This document shows positions 12,072 through 24,200 of a stretch of DNA of 64,000 bases, in pieces. The stretch lies in the NCBI RefSeq assembly GCF_000182925.2, contig NC_026504.1:2542001-2606000 (forward strand). Direction: 5' to 3'. A program made the translations under genes and the position numbers. The notes under the pieces are model-generated. The model saw only the letters and a program-made list of their open reading frames with translations. It had not been told where the DNA came from and ran no database searches. Within the stretch, counting starts at the first letter, position 1. Every line of letters starts with the position of its first letter. This DNA is from Neurospora crassa OR74A (Eukaryota; Ascomycota; Sordariomycetes; Sordariales; Sordariaceae).

Positions 12072-12759
12072 AAGGAAAGGGCAGGTCCGCTTAGGGAACA
12101 GAAGGGTTGGAGTGATTGATTGATATCCTTTGCATAATCTGCATATGCATGTCTACATTATGGTATTTATTTTTCTTTTCCTATATTTTCTTTTCTTTTC
12201 TTTTTGGGTTCCTTTTCTATGTCTCTTTACTCTCATGTGGGTTTTCTCTCTGATGGGTTGGCATTTTGTACTACCTAGGCACTATTTTAAGGTAGTCGCT
12301 GCATTGGTGAGGCGTTGAAATTGAAGTTTTAGCCAGAATGGCATGTTAGTTGTTCAAAATTGCATGGTTGACATGCATGTGCTTAGCATCTCTTTCAGTT
12401 TGGGCTTTTTGAGTTGTGTCTCGTTGCCTTGTTTTTTTTAGCAGAGTAAAATTGACGCGATTGGCGTTTGACTATCTTCATGCTTGGCCGTTGTCATTCT
12501 TGTAATTCTGATAAAGTTGATCAACGCTAATCCAGGTTCATCCCCTCGCACGAACGCATCTTCCAAATTCAAATCCCAAACTTTCCACTGTTGTCATTAC
12601 CGTCCACGTAGAAATTCTACACCTCCCGCATCATCCAACTCATGTCGCTTCATTATTCATCACTCATTAACTCATTTGTTCACGAACATCCTACATCCAC
12701 CAACCACCCTACATCACCCACCCCTTCGTCTTTTCATCCTTTTTTCCCGGATAGCACAA
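12072..12759. other. 3' flanks of two convergent genes
   Basis: T-rich sequence after the channel stop (12130-12480), then a C-rich stretch before the stop codon of the small minus-strand gene. No gene recognised. Confidence 0.6.
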
Positions 12760-13170
12760 TCAGATTCCCCCACCACTCCTGTCCACGCTGACAAAGAACC
12801 GCGAACCAGGCGAGCTCTTCTGCGCCAGCTCGTTGTTGCGGATCGTCGTCGACACGTGTCTGAAGACGGCGCCGACGCCGACGAGGGCGAGAGTGAAGAT
12901 GGCTAGGCGGGGGTGGCGGCTTTCGGGTTTGGAGAGAGTGTGAGTGAACTGGGTTGGAGAGATATAGAAGTCGGTGTAGATCCGATGGAAAGGAAACTTG
13001 GGCGGTGGGAGGCGGAAAGGGGAGGAGAGGTAGGTAGGTGGAAGGAGGAAAGCGGGAGGGGAAGGGAGGGTGTGAACTTACACGATGAGTCGCGGGGAGG
13101 AGGAAGAGGAATGGCCGGGGGAAACGCCGCCGCTGCTGAGGGCGACGTAGGAAGCGGGAGAGGGAAACAT
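12760..13170 (-). CDS. Small conserved single-helix membrane protein (ends VDRSGGGI)
   Basis: Exon 1 is 13170-13084 and exon 2 is 12948-12760, joined over a 135-base intron, giving a protein of about 91 residues. It begins MFPSPASYVALSSGGVSPGH. Exon 2 encodes SRHPRLAIFTLALVGVGAVFRH, one transmembrane helix, then a basic/polar tail ending FFVSVDRSGGGI. I recall this ending from small uncharacterised fungal proteins, possibly of mitochondrial membranes; the function is unknown to me. A TATAAAAG lies about 112 bases upstream on the same strand. The weak point is the donor: keeping the frame needs GTGTAA rather than the better GTAAGT two bases later, which would truncate the protein. The exon-2 coding call is firmer than the exact splice. 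Confidence 0.6.
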
Positions 13171-13281
13171 GTTTGTTTGGAACTTGGGGAGTCTGTATTT
13201 ATTTGGTTTGTTTTGTTTGACTCGTGGGTGGACAAAGATGGAATATAGGAATGCGGAGCAGAGGAAGGGGATCAAGGCTTG

Positions 13282-13289
13282 CTTTTATA
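13282..13289 (-). promoter_or_regulatory. TATA-like box for the small membrane-protein gene
   Basis: TATAAAAG on the minus strand, about 112 bases before the chosen ATG at 13170. Its position and orientation suit that gene. Confidence 0.45.
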
Positions 13290-15129
13290 GTTTGGACGAG
13301 GGTCTGAGGTAGAGCAGGTAGGAAGTAATTAAGGAAGGAAGCAAGGAGAAACTAGTAGATAGTAGCTACCTAGGCCAGCTATCTAGACAGGCGGTGAGAT
13401 ACCCAATAGTTTGAAGTATAAAGAAGTGGGTTATCTAGACCAGACCTAGTAAGGGTGGTCTAGTATGCGTGTAGACTCAAGTAGGTACCGTAGGTGATAT
13501 AGTTCGGTTACCCAGTCAAAGTCGAAAGTTTAAATATCCCTTCAATTTAATTTAGACCTTACGCTTTCGTGTTTCTGGTGTCGCACAGTTTTTTACAAAC
13601 GAACGATCAATGTAGCCTCCCTTTAAGGCCAGTGTCTTGAACGATTCTCAAGAAATATGCAGTCTCATACGATGAAACGAAAATGGACTGACGTCGCGGG
13701 CCATATGTGTGCTTTGACTGGGTCGTCTAATGGACCGTCCGCGCGGGGAGCGGGATATTGGAGACAATGGGCACGCGACACACCCGGCATACATATCATG
13801 CACCTGGACACAGACACTTGGGCCATCGTCGAGCGTTATCATCGATCATCAAACCTCCGGGTAGCTCTCGTCGTAGTGGTTGGCAACGGATGGAAGCGGT
13901 TGACGCTGTGACGCCTCAACGCTGGGATCAATTACATCCCATGGCAGATAACGTTAGCTGCGGAAAGAGTTGAGGCCATCTCTGCAAGGGGATCGGCTGA
14001 TCACACCGAGGCCCTGGTCGTCTGGTTCACAAAGGGTCTGAAACGCCTGGAACGAACGGTGGGGGAGATTTGGAGCAAGAGAGGGCTCGAGCCACACGCA
14101 AGGTGCGGGGTGTTTCTCTACGATCTGGCTGGCTCATTCGGAGGTTCATCCTGACGCTGTAAGATGGGCAAATGGCATTCAATGATGGGCCGAAGTGACA
14201 GAGAGATAATAGTTTGGATTCATGAACCGTTGCATATATACCTAGTTGTAGTGTAAGCAAGCTCAACGTCCAGAATGGACTTGGGTAATCGATATCGATG
14301 TGGCTTCGTTGTGGGTTCTTTCTTAGGTCAACACCATGGGGTATGTCTGGACTTACAGTGATTAATAGGAAGCGCCAAGCGATACTCTATATCGACAGGT
14401 GCCTAGAGGTAGGCCTCTGACGTGGATATGTAATGGCCCTGAGTTTTCTTCAAACTGCAATTACAGACGGAACCCAGCAGCGGTCTTTAGGTTGATATCC
14501 CATTCGCGGGCCGGGGATATGGCTTGCCGGTTCCGACAATCAATCCCTCTGGCTTCATGGCTGCCTACCCCTCCACACCAACAACGAGGTAACACCAGGC
14601 AACCAGTGAGGTTCTTCCATTGCTTGAATGAAGCTGACATGATCCATTCAAGCAGAAGGCAACGCGGCCTCTTACGAACAGCTCAAAAGAGTCATCAATT
14701 GACGCCAGCTAGGTAGCTACCCGGTTCACTGGTTTGCGCTGTCATTCGCTGCTGTGCCAGACAACCCCACCGCAGGCAACTGCTGCCCTACCTCTGTCTC
14801 TACCATTCTCGTCCATCCATGTCAACTCTTCTTTGTTTACATATGATTGAAGCCCTGAGATTTGGCTCATCTACTCTTGAATCGAACGCAAAGCATTCGT
14901 ACTCCTCATCTTGTTCACCGTCACTCTTCCATGAGTAACTTCATCTAGCCACAAGCTCCGTCTTATCGGCCTGGCGCATACGTCAATTTGACTTCCCTCT
15001 CGTTTTCTTCCGGTTGTGGCCTGTTCCAACAACCCACTCTCCATCTCGCCGTCCTGTGATCATTGCCAGCTTAGGATCTTTTGCTTAATTTATCCAATCT
15101 TTATTTCTGTCCCTCGTCAGCTCGCCATC
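13290..15129. other. Divergent intergenic region; no gene recognised
   Basis: About 1.8 kb between divergently transcribed genes. The stretch 13340-13500 is unusually rich in the tetramer CTAG. From about 14760 the + strand becomes CT-rich, as in the leader of the gene at 15130. Short open frames have no domain. Confidence 0.55.
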
Positions 15130-17880
15130 ATGCAGTGGTCTTCTCTGCCTCCTGATCTTGACCCGCCTGCATCACCCTCTCCCCTTGACTTGTCCGTCGA
15201 GAATGCTATCAAGCATCACTTTGACGAGCTAAACGTTCTTATGAGCACAACGGCAGAGGTAGGAGAGGGCAATGTTCTTGCAGCTGTTACCTTTCCCAAG
15301 AACTCGGACGCCATTGCTTGCAATGGGAATCCATGGCGGACATTGTGGCTCAGAATGAGCTTCCCAACACTTGCCGGTCTCAACTCAAGCAAGATAAACG
15401 CCATGTTCAAGCCCAAACGACAGGAACGCATGCGCCGCCAACTAGGAATGGAGACATTGCCTCCTGGGATCGACTACGTGCTCGACTTCACACCCCCAAC
15501 TGAGGGCTCAGAGCTGGCCGACCTCACTGCTGCCCTTTGGCTCCCAAAGATGGTCAAGCTATGGTTTCTGGCCGGACATTACTGCCCAGAGGAAATCCTG
15601 GAGACCGGGCACCTGTTGAGCATTTGGGACAAGAGACCCCTAGCTAGCAGGTCGGTAAGTGCCATGCTTGCCCTCGGCCATGATGATGCGTGCAGGGGTC
15701 TCCTGCAGTTCTGTGAGTCCAGGCCCCCTTACACTTGATATTTAGATCAACTTCTCACAAGCTACTTTGCAGGCTCCATGGATAGATCCGAGTGGAAACC
15801 AAAGCATGTCCCGGGTATCGTTGACGTGGACCCGGAGGACGGAGAACATTCCTCTTATTTTCCTACGTTCCGAAGGATCCCAGACTACTGCGGAATACGG
15901 CACCGAGTGGCCATTATGAGGGTGCTTCATGCTATCAACGGGAACGGTCTTCTTCTCAACTCTGCTGCACGCATGTGGACAGTCGCCCAAGTGGCAATAC
16001 ACCTGGAGATACCCCAGGTAGTTGTAAGTAACTCCCACATTCACAATGTCTCCCTTCTGATGATTTGGATGCCATACTAACACATCGCCGTCTAGGTTGA
16101 TCCAGTGACACAGTGGCTCATCGCCCCGCCGAACACAAAGTTCGTTGAAATCTGCCCCGAGAGATCCTTCCAGCTCGCGCTTGCTCTTAAAATCCCCAGT
16201 GTTCTCGTCGCCGCCTTCAGAATCCTCGTGAGCGAACTCGCCGTCGACTATGCGGCGCCGGACCCCTCCCCGAAACGTTCGGCCCTTACTTGGGCCCAAC
16301 GAAGAAGAGACGATTACGGCGACTTACCATCGGACCCTGTCGAATATGCCAGTCGCACCTTTTCTGAACGGATCATCGGCCTGCTCGAGATGCTTCGCTC
16401 CAACACCGTCTTCGACCGTATTGGAACCGGTCTCGAGGAATGGGATCTCTTGAAAAAGCAAGGCATGATCATTCACGAACAGGGAAGCGACGAGCTCAAG
16501 ACTGCCCACGAAAATCTCCTCCAGGCCCTTGTCGGCATCTTCCACAATGATATTCAAAGATATCTCCGGGAACACGCCCCTTCTGGCCGTCTTGCCACCC
16601 TCATCGCAGCCCAGCGCAGCCATTATATACCCCTCCACGAGCGCCACTCCCTCAGGGACTTGTACGCCAACCTTAGCCACACCCAGCGCGCCCTCACTCC
16701 TTTCTTCTGGGAGAGTCTTCACCACCAGAGCTTGCCAAAACTGTCCGGCCACGGCCCCCTCAGCCTCTCTACCTACAACGGCTGTACAATCCGAACTTAC
16801 GTCGATAAGTATACCTCCCTCTGGGAAGCCGCCAACCTTCCCCACCCCGATTTCCAACCGAATCCTGAAAAGGGGGAATATCATCCACACCACAGTTCGA
16901 AGCGTCCGAACGAGTTCAACATCCACCAATTCGAGAGCGAAGTCTATGGCGCCCTCAGCTCTCTTTGCGACCGCGTCTTGGGGAAGGGATACAACGAAGA
17001 GCCCTTCCAATTCTTTTTATCGGACCACTTACTCTTACCCAGCCTGACCTCCCCTGAAATGGATTTCCTGCCTATCTGGGCCGGCGGTCTCGACGATGGG
17101 TCGGGCGGCGTGTTTCAAAATTCCATTCCCCCTGCCGAAATGGGACCGAGTGAGCCGGGACCGGCGTATCATACAGGGTATACGATTCCGACTACGGGTA
17201 CGAGGACTGCCGGGACAGGCACCCGCAACGGTGATGGCGATGACACGATAATGATGGACGACGATGACAGAATTGGTGGTTCGATTTACGGTGTGTCCGA
17301 GCTGGGCGATAATCTTGACAGGTTCGAAATCATCAGTGCCCGTACTGCGCAAACTACGACGGAAACGGCTACAGTGCCTAGCATGGATGTCGAACAAAGC
17401 GTGGTAACGACGACGACGACGGCGAGTAGTACGGGACTGGGAAGTGGACTTGGACGACTCAACCTAGACCCCGGTGGGCCGAATCGCCATCGGGTTGTTG
17501 CGGTACCTTCGGAGACATCATCGGAGGATTTCCACCTTAATTCGAGGGAAGATGGCGAGTATGCGGATGCCATGTATACGCAGCCGGCGGAGCATCAAGC
17601 GGTGGGAAGGGCGTTGGCTAGATATGTGGACGGTAATGATGTCACTACTACCGGAAGGAGTGAGAGTGGTGATACGTCTTCTTCGTCGAAGCAAGGCGGT
17701 ATGATAGCAGCAGGAGAAAGAGGCGCGGGAGGTAATAATAATAATAATAATGGAGGTGGGTATTCGGATACCGATAACTTCATGTTGGAAGATGATGAAG
17801 ATGGTGGGTTGAAAGATCTGGATGGTTCGGATGATGGGAGCTCGACGGTGGGGGCGGACTCGGATTATGATATGGTGTAG
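15130..17880 (+). CDS. Uncharacterised 872-residue protein with acidic, low-complexity C-terminus
   Basis: I do not recognise a family. Exons 15130-15712, 15773-16023 and 16096-17880 join in phase. Introns are 60 and 72 bases, with donors GTGAGT and GTAAGT; the second has a CTAAC branch. The start MQWSSLPPDLDPP was chosen because its context (CATCATGC) is good and follows a CT-rich leader; an in-frame ATG at 15016 would add 38 residues. Residues about 1-280 look folded (LPKMVKLWFLAGHYCPEEILETGHLL, IRHRVAIMRVLHAINGNGLLL), followed by PPNTKFVEICPERSFQLALAL. Helical sequence then continues to about residue 610. From about residue 640 the protein is disordered: Thr runs, an Asn run encoded by an AAT repeat near 17735, and a very acidic end (LEDDEDGG, SDYDMV). 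No signal peptide or membrane segment. A regulatory or scaffold role is possible but unproven. Confidence 0.8.
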
Positions 17881-18510
17881 GACAACGTATCAGATACGGA
17901 GGAGGCCATCGTACTTTCTCTGGAGCGTCTTTGGAAGAGTTAAATACATCTGTTGGATGTATATTTGGGAGATGAGTGGGACTTTGCATGAATGGGGGCA
18001 ACAAACATCTTGTGGATGGATAGGGGATGGATCTTGACAGTACACAGTAAGGGTATAAAGATATTTGCCTTACTTTGTCCTTCGGTGACGATAGTTTACA
18101 CAAACTGAAATCTACACATTATCCCTTCGAGACGCTCATGAGCGTCATCGTTCCCTGTCTGAAGAGCCTTTGACTTCGGTCATCGCCTACGCTTCCTGAG
18201 TTGTCACTGACAAAAACCCGAGACCATTGCTCTTCTTCTTCCAGCCATTAGCATTATTGTACCTGATAATTATTCCTACTATATCTTGGCAAAGGTAACT
18301 ATACACTGCAACAGGACCCTGTGCCCCATAAAAGGGGGTTTGGTCTGTCCAAACACCTGCAGGTCATCCTTCTTTTTTTTCAAAGTCTCATCACTTTCCG
18401 TTTCTTCATAGAGCTCAGCTCTTTTAATAAAGCGCTTCGTTCCTTTCTTCCACATCTGTCGTCCATCATCAGCCATTAGACCCCCCCTTGAGCATTTCCC
18501 TTCCCCATTC
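17881..18510. other. Convergent 3' flanks
   Basis: About 630 bases between the stops of the unknown gene (+) and squalene epoxidase (-). Nothing beyond untranslated sequence was recognised. Confidence 0.6.
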
Positions 18511-20097
18511 TCAATTAGCCTCCTTCCAAATCGTCGGCAAAAACACCACACACGCCTTCCAAAGAATCAAGACCGCTTCAACCAACACCAACGGCGCCCT
18601 CCACAATCCCCACACACTGCCCACCCGCTCACACATATGCAACCAGATGGCCACAAACGCCACCGTGAAGAAATGTCTCGCCAGCACCACGGGCCGTTGC
18701 AAAAGTCCGCCCATCAACGCCACGGGTTCATCCGTCTTTGCGCCTCCCATCTGGAAGTACCGGAAGCAGCCCTTCCTCAAGGCATCAAGCTGCCAATCGT
18801 TGGCCGCAAAAAGCGAATACAGCGCCTGGGCCAGGGTGTTGATGATACTCGTCCACGCCTTGCGACGCCAGTGGAATTCCTTCATGGCGGTTTCGATAGC
18901 AGCCGAGTCAGCGAGGTTGGGTACCCGATCGGGATGCAAAAGGGACGCCAAAAGGACCACATCGGAAAAGGCGACGGTCATGCCGCCCCCCGTCAAGGGG
19001 TGGCGCATGTTGTACGCATCTCCTAGCAGCAGAACGCCGGGGGTGCGGGCCGTGTTGGCTTTCCCTGAAGCGGGGAGATAAGAGTTGGGCATGGAGCGGG
19101 GGATCTTGCCGTCTTTTAGGGCGGCGAGGACCGAAGGGCGGACGGAGGAAGGGAGAGTGGGCACGACGGTGTTCTCGATGTATCCCCTTACGCCGCCGTT
19201 GGCTGCCGAAGCGGCAGGGAGGTCGAGCGGGACGTCGATGAGGGCACGGGTTTCGTGCGTGCCGATCTGATACAATAGAATGGGCGAGGTTTTGCCGATG
19301 ACGACGTGCCCGTAGCCGGAAGGGGGGAACGGGCAGTCGATGAGTTCGAGGGCGTAGAACTTGGAGCGCACGACAGGGGTGGTGTCGGGGCCGGAAGGCA
19401 GGAGCTGTTTGCGGAATTTGGAGTCGTAGCCGTCGGCGATGAGGGTTAGTTGGCCAAAGAAGAAGTCAGGCTGTTTTTCGCCGGTGTCGCGGTCAGTGGT
19501 GGTGAGGGTCTCGACGCCGAGGACTTGGTTGGAGTGCGAGCCCCGGATGACCGAGGTCACGGTTGTTTCGAAGATGGTGATGTTGGGGTGGCCGGCGCAG
19601 GCCTTGCGGAGTTGGCTGATGAAGCGGCCGTGGTGGAATGATCGGCCTTCGGGTCGTCGTAGCTTGGGCCCGCTATTTGCCTTGCCTGCTGTCCCGTTGC
19701 TTGTCGTTGTCGTCGCCGTCGACTCTACCCGTGCGGCCGCTTCGCCAGAGTACACCTTTCCTTGGTCGTCCACCACCGGGTAAGGAATGGCCACCTCCTC
19801 CCCGTGGAAGACGACGTGGTATCCGTAGCAGGTGATGGCATCGATCCCTTCGACGCAGTGGCCCAGCCCGAGCTTCTGCAGCGCTTGTAAACCTCCGGGC
19901 TGTAGCAACTCGCCCACTATCCGGTCGGGCTCGTGCATCCATCTCTCGAGTAGGATCACGCTCCGGCCCTGGTTGGCAAGCGCGTACGCGGCCGCGCAAC
20001 CAAAGACGCCGGCGCCTACTACTACCACATCGGCCTCGTGGAACTTCTCTCGCCGCTGCGCATTGCGGACCTCGGCGGAGTCAGCTTCGATCGTCAT
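18511..20097 (-). CDS. erg-1: Squalene epoxidase (squalene monooxygenase)
   Basis: Converts squalene to 2,3-oxidosqualene with FAD, O2 and NADPH, the first oxygen-requiring step of ergosterol synthesis and the target of terbinafine. It is intronless and 528 residues, close to the usual 450-520. The Rossmann FAD motif is at residues 24-52 (VVVVGAGVFGCAAAYALANQ, ending in LLER), followed by PDRIVGELLQPGG. The second FAD motif, LLGDAYNMRHPLTGGGM, lies at about 351-370. The C-terminus has hydrophobic helices (FFTVAFVAIWLHMC, LVLVEAVLILWKACVVF) that anchor it to ER membranes or lipid droplets. A Thr/Ser/Gly-rich stretch (about residues 123-143, STATTTTSNGTAGKANSG) interrupts a normally compact region. 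The start sits just ahead of the Rossmann fold and lacks a long leader. Identification is certain; the symbol follows Neurospora usage. Confidence 0.95.
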   Translation of the reverse strand: MTIEADSAEVRNAQRREKFHEADVVVVGAGVFGCAAAYALANQGRSVILLERWMHEPDRIVGELLQPGGLQALQKLGLGHCVEGIDAITCYGYHVVFHGEEVAIPYPVVDDQGKVYSGEAAARVESTATTTTSNGTAGKANSGPKLRRPEGRSFHHGRFISQLRKACAGHPNITIFETTVTSVIRGSHSNQVLGVETLTTTDRDTGEKQPDFFFGQLTLIADGYDSKFRKQLLPSGPDTTPVVRSKFYALELIDCPFPPSGYGHVVIGKTSPILLYQIGTHETRALIDVPLDLPAASAANGGVRGYIENTVVPTLPSSVRPSVLAALKDGKIPRSMPNSYLPASGKANTARTPGVLLLGDAYNMRHPLTGGGMTVAFSDVVLLASLLHPDRVPNLADSAAIETAMKEFHWRRKAWTSIINTLAQALYSLFAANDWQLDALRKGCFRYFQMGGAKTDEPVALMGGLLQRPVVLARHFFTVAFVAIWLHMCERVGSVWGLWRAPLVLVEAVLILWKACVVFLPTIWKEAN

Positions 20098-20736
20098 CGG
20101 GAAAATGGGGGTTTTTTGGTGTATTCGTTTGTGTGGTTGTCAAGTGCTTGACGTGTCGGTATAGATCGGGTCGTTAAGGTTCCCGAACTGTTTGTAAACG
20201 ATCCTCGCTCCGTGTGGGGTCCAGAAAGTGGCAGTAATACTACGTAGCTTGCGATAAGCACAGCGGGCAGCAACCAGGAAGCAGACACGTCGAGGACAGC
20301 TTTGGAAATAAGTGTTTTTCTCGCAGTAGAGATTCCGACAGGGCTTCGCTGAAAGGGAAAGGCTTCTATGGGTGGTAGTTCGGCGAAATAGGCAAGTGTT
20401 TGGTGTAGCTTCGTAAATATTCGAGTAGCGAATGGGTCGAGGCCGATGATCGAACGATCGCGTGGGCAGATATGGCGTTGTCGGGATCGATAAAAAAGAA
20501 CCCCTATTCTATTTTTTTTTAGCTAGTTTAGGTCTTCTTGTTGCTACGGGCACCTCGCTGGCTTCCCTGACCCTACTAGTATCTAGGCAGGTGGTATCTG
20601 CGAACTTTTGAACCCGGCGAGTCGCGAAACACACACAAGGACACCCACACACAACACCCAACGCGTAAGAGGGGGATCTACACTACGAACAAAAACACGC
20701 GGGGCAACAAAATCACAAAGAAGCTAAGAAGAAAAA

Positions 20737-20757
20737 GGGGGGGGGGGGGGGGGGGGG
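20737..20757 (+). repeat. Poly-G tract (21 bases)
   Basis: An uninterrupted run of 21 G preceded by AAAAA. Such runs can form G-quadruplex-like structures and are hard to sequence, so the exact length is uncertain. Confidence 0.85.
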
Positions 20758-21064
20758 TGGAATTTGGTGGTAGTGTACGCAGTACATGGCACAAAATAAT
20801 CAATAGAGTGCCCGTCAACTTTTTGGAGAGCAACAAATCGTCCCATGGCGGGAAACACCGTAAACGTCCAACCAATCATGCTCAGCCAATGGCTTAGCGC
20901 ACGAACCACATGGCGTGGGTACCCCTTTCTGCCCCTGACCGCCAGCTTGACATGTGAGTCGATTCATGGTTGAACGCAGCGTGATGATGACAACCTCTAC
21001 GTCCAGCCCAATTGTCCAACCGGACGACATTTTGCGCGTTATGTAAGTGTTCAAGAAAGGAAAG

Positions 21065-21093
21065 AAAAAAAAAAAAAAAAAAAAAAAAAAAAA
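21065..21093 (+). repeat. Poly-A tract (29 bases)
   Basis: An uninterrupted run of 29 A. There is no coding sequence or target duplication beside it, so it is not evidence of a retrocopy. Confidence 0.85.
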
Positions 21094-21287
21094 CACATGT
21101 GTTACCAACAGACTTGTCCGAGTGTGATAAACACATGTCATGAGCAGTATGCCAAGGTAAATTGAGACGTCCATTTATAAACCACCGAAAAGGACTGTTG
21201 TGCTGTCCAATTAACCCATATGCAATATGTACGTAGGTATGCTAGGTATGCTATGTATGTTCCTCTCCACGTCTTCCCATGATCCCT

Positions 21288-24200
21288 TCACGCCGCCGGC
21301 ACAGGTCGTGCCAGTCCAGCCCCAGTCCCAGCCATTTGCCCACCCGTAGTAGAAAACGCACTATCCAAAACCAAAAACTCGTCAAAGACAGTCCTACCCT
21401 CCTTTTCCTCCTCCTCCTTCTCCTCCTGCTGCTGCCTCCGGAACTCCTCCTCAAAGGCTAGCTCCGCATCATCGTTTTGCCTGATTTGAGGTTTGCTGCT
21501 GCTCAACCATGGGATCTCGGCAAAGTCAACCGGGGCACCGCCAGCATCCAGCGCCGCCTGTCGCATGATCCGGACCGACTCCGTCCCCAGCCTGACGCGC
21601 TGCGACTGCAACCGCTGGCGCGATTCGACGATCTTGTCGATACCCTCGCTCAAGATATCATAGGCGTCGTGTCGTTGCTGCGGCTTGGCGTCGTTGAGGC
21701 GCGCTTCCATCACCATCTCCCGTGCCCGCTTGAGCGCCTTAAGGCAGCCCGTGTGCTCCTTGTAGTTGCTAGACATGGCCTTGGCCAGCACGTGGCGGAT
21801 GCCGTCGATGTTGAGCAGGCCGGAAAAGGAGTAAAGCATGATGCGGAAGTTGTCCAAGTTGTAGCATGGCTCTGCGTGGTTGTTGGACTCGGCGGCCATG
21901 AGAGCGTAGTGATGCGCGCCTTCAAAGTGACCGGAACTTAGGCAGATCAACGCAGCACGATGAAGAAAAGTGTCGGCTATCTTGAGGCCGACTTCTTTGA
22001 TCCGGTCGATGGCTGTTTGGACGATGCTCCTGATTTCGCCGCCTTTTGCAGCAAGGTCGGCGAGTTGAAGACCGAGGAGGTAATTGAGAATGGCATCGAC
22101 GTTATTGCCTTGATCCTGGGCTTTCAGGACAAGGTCGTATGTCTTTTTGTAGGGCCTGTTCTCTAGTTTTAGCTGTGCGTTAACTGCCAGCTTTAAAGCG
22201 CACTCGGAGAAGGGCATGCCGAGATGGAGGGCTCGCTTGTAGATGCTGAGTGCTTGGGCTGGGTGCCTGTAGCTCAGCGCCTCCTTCATCGCCAGAGTGA
22301 CCTCATGTTCGGTGTCACTTTTGCCCCTGATAGGACCCAAGTTGGGATTTATGCGTAACGAGAGGACGCGCCCGCGAGCAAATCCTCCCTCAAGCTTGTT
22401 GTCCGATGAGAGTGCTGCATCCATCATGACGCGTTCCGTGTGCCTATCGACAAAGTTGGGGTTCAATTCCCTAAGTTTGCGGAATAGCGTCCGAAGGTCT
22501 CGAAATGGAACGTTCCAGTTTCTTCGGCAGCTAACAAGCACGGCATTTGTGAATGCGGCATCAACCTGGAACCCTGCGGTGCTACAGTATTCAAGCCACT
22601 CGACGAAGGATTCAAGATCCCGAATGGAGGCGTACTGCTTGGCCATCAGAGTAACTAGGTACCGGCTAAGTGGCACCTTGAGCTCGGTGATATACGATCT
22701 CATGAAGGCATCAGTCTCCTGGACCGTGTGGTTTGCCGCATAGGTTTTAACCACAGGGACGAATGCGGTACCGCACGCATCAAATGCTGGCTTGGAGTCC
22801 AGCTTCATGGCCATAAATGATTCCCTGACTCCCTCCCAATCTTGCTGCTTGGCCTTGAATCGTGCAAAGATACCAAGCAACCGTACGTCGTAAGCCAGCT
22901 GTGGTAACTCTGCCGAAGCTTGAGCAAAGATTGACTCGGCCTTCAGATCTTCCCCAGCTTCTAATGCCAACTCGGTCATGACACGATAAACGCCGTCAAG
23001 ATGGTAAACCACATCCTTCAAGCCTAACTCTAGGAGTTGCTGGAAGAATGCTTCTAATTCCTCGAAATTGCCATGTCGTCTCCAGTGAGCAGTCAGGAGC
23101 CTCATAACCCATTCCGTCTTGAGCTGACACCTCCCGGAGGCGATGCTCAGCAAAGTCTTGAGGACCTGAGCCGGTTTGTAATTGTGGGCCTTCTCAACGC
23201 ATTGCACTACCGGTCCAGCAATGCGAATGATGGATGGCGCACTCGGGCTCATCTTGCAGTAGTTGGCGAGGAACAGTCGAATGGCTGCTTTGTAATCGCC
23301 AGAGTCGTGAAGTTTGGTGATAACCCACGAGGTAAAGTCATACCGGCTCTCCGAGACCGAGATACACCTCCAATATACGTCAATGGCCCTGGTTGATTTC
23401 CCCACGGCAAAAGCATGGTCAAGCAAGGCTCTGCCAACCGCAAGCAATTCGGCACTCTGGACCACCGGCTTTTCGGTGAACTTTGGCAAGAACAAACCTA
23501 TGGCCGTCTCGAGTTTGGCTGGACATATGTTCTCCCCGGTCTTTGCCTGTGTCGCTTTGGCGAGAAGTGAATCTATGAGCCGTACAGGTTGGAAGTCGAA
23601 GTACCGCGCCTCTGTAAGTGGTGCACGGGCTAACACGGTAGATAGAATCTTTGCGGCGTCCTCAGCTCGTTCCATGTCCAAGTAGGTCCGGCAGAGTAAA
23701 GCAGATGCCTCCATCCAAGCCTCATTCAGGTTGTCCGGTGCTTGGTTCTGATTGGTCGCTTCAAAGACTAATGATGCGGCCTTTTCCATTTGTCCCAATT
23801 CTCTGGTTCTGCAAGCTTCCTGAACCATGGCGACAATCTGATCATTGCTGGGGAATGCGAGCGAGCTTCGTCCTCCCCCTTCGTTGTCTGCTTTCCTTGA
23901 AAACCTGTGATGGATATGTCGAGTTTGCGTGATTGACGTTCCTTCTACCGGTGGAATAAAGTGGTGCTGCCCTGTGAGGGTCCGCTTCTTGGGTGTAACC
24001 GACCTTGGTGTTTCTCTTCGGCTATGTCCACAAGGGTGTGACCCCGAATTATGTTCTCTCTGTGTTGTTATTGACTCATTGGCATCCTCGCCCCTTTGCA
24101 ATCGTTCCAGTTCCGCGGCCCTAGCACTATCGTATTGTCGGATGATCTCTGTGGGTAGCGCAGCGTATGGCCCAGGAGCTAAGGGCGAGACGCCCGCATC

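Larger units (their letters stand above)
20098..21287. other. Intergenic region with long homopolymer tracts
   Basis: About 1.2 kb holding the squalene epoxidase promoter (minus strand, upper side 20098-20700) and the 3' flank of the helical-repeat gene. It contains a 21-base G run and a 29-base A run. No gene recognised. Confidence 0.6.

Noticed and set aside
21065-21093. A29 run considered as the tail of a retroposed gene or LINE
   Set aside because: No coding or element sequence lies on either side and no target duplication was seen.
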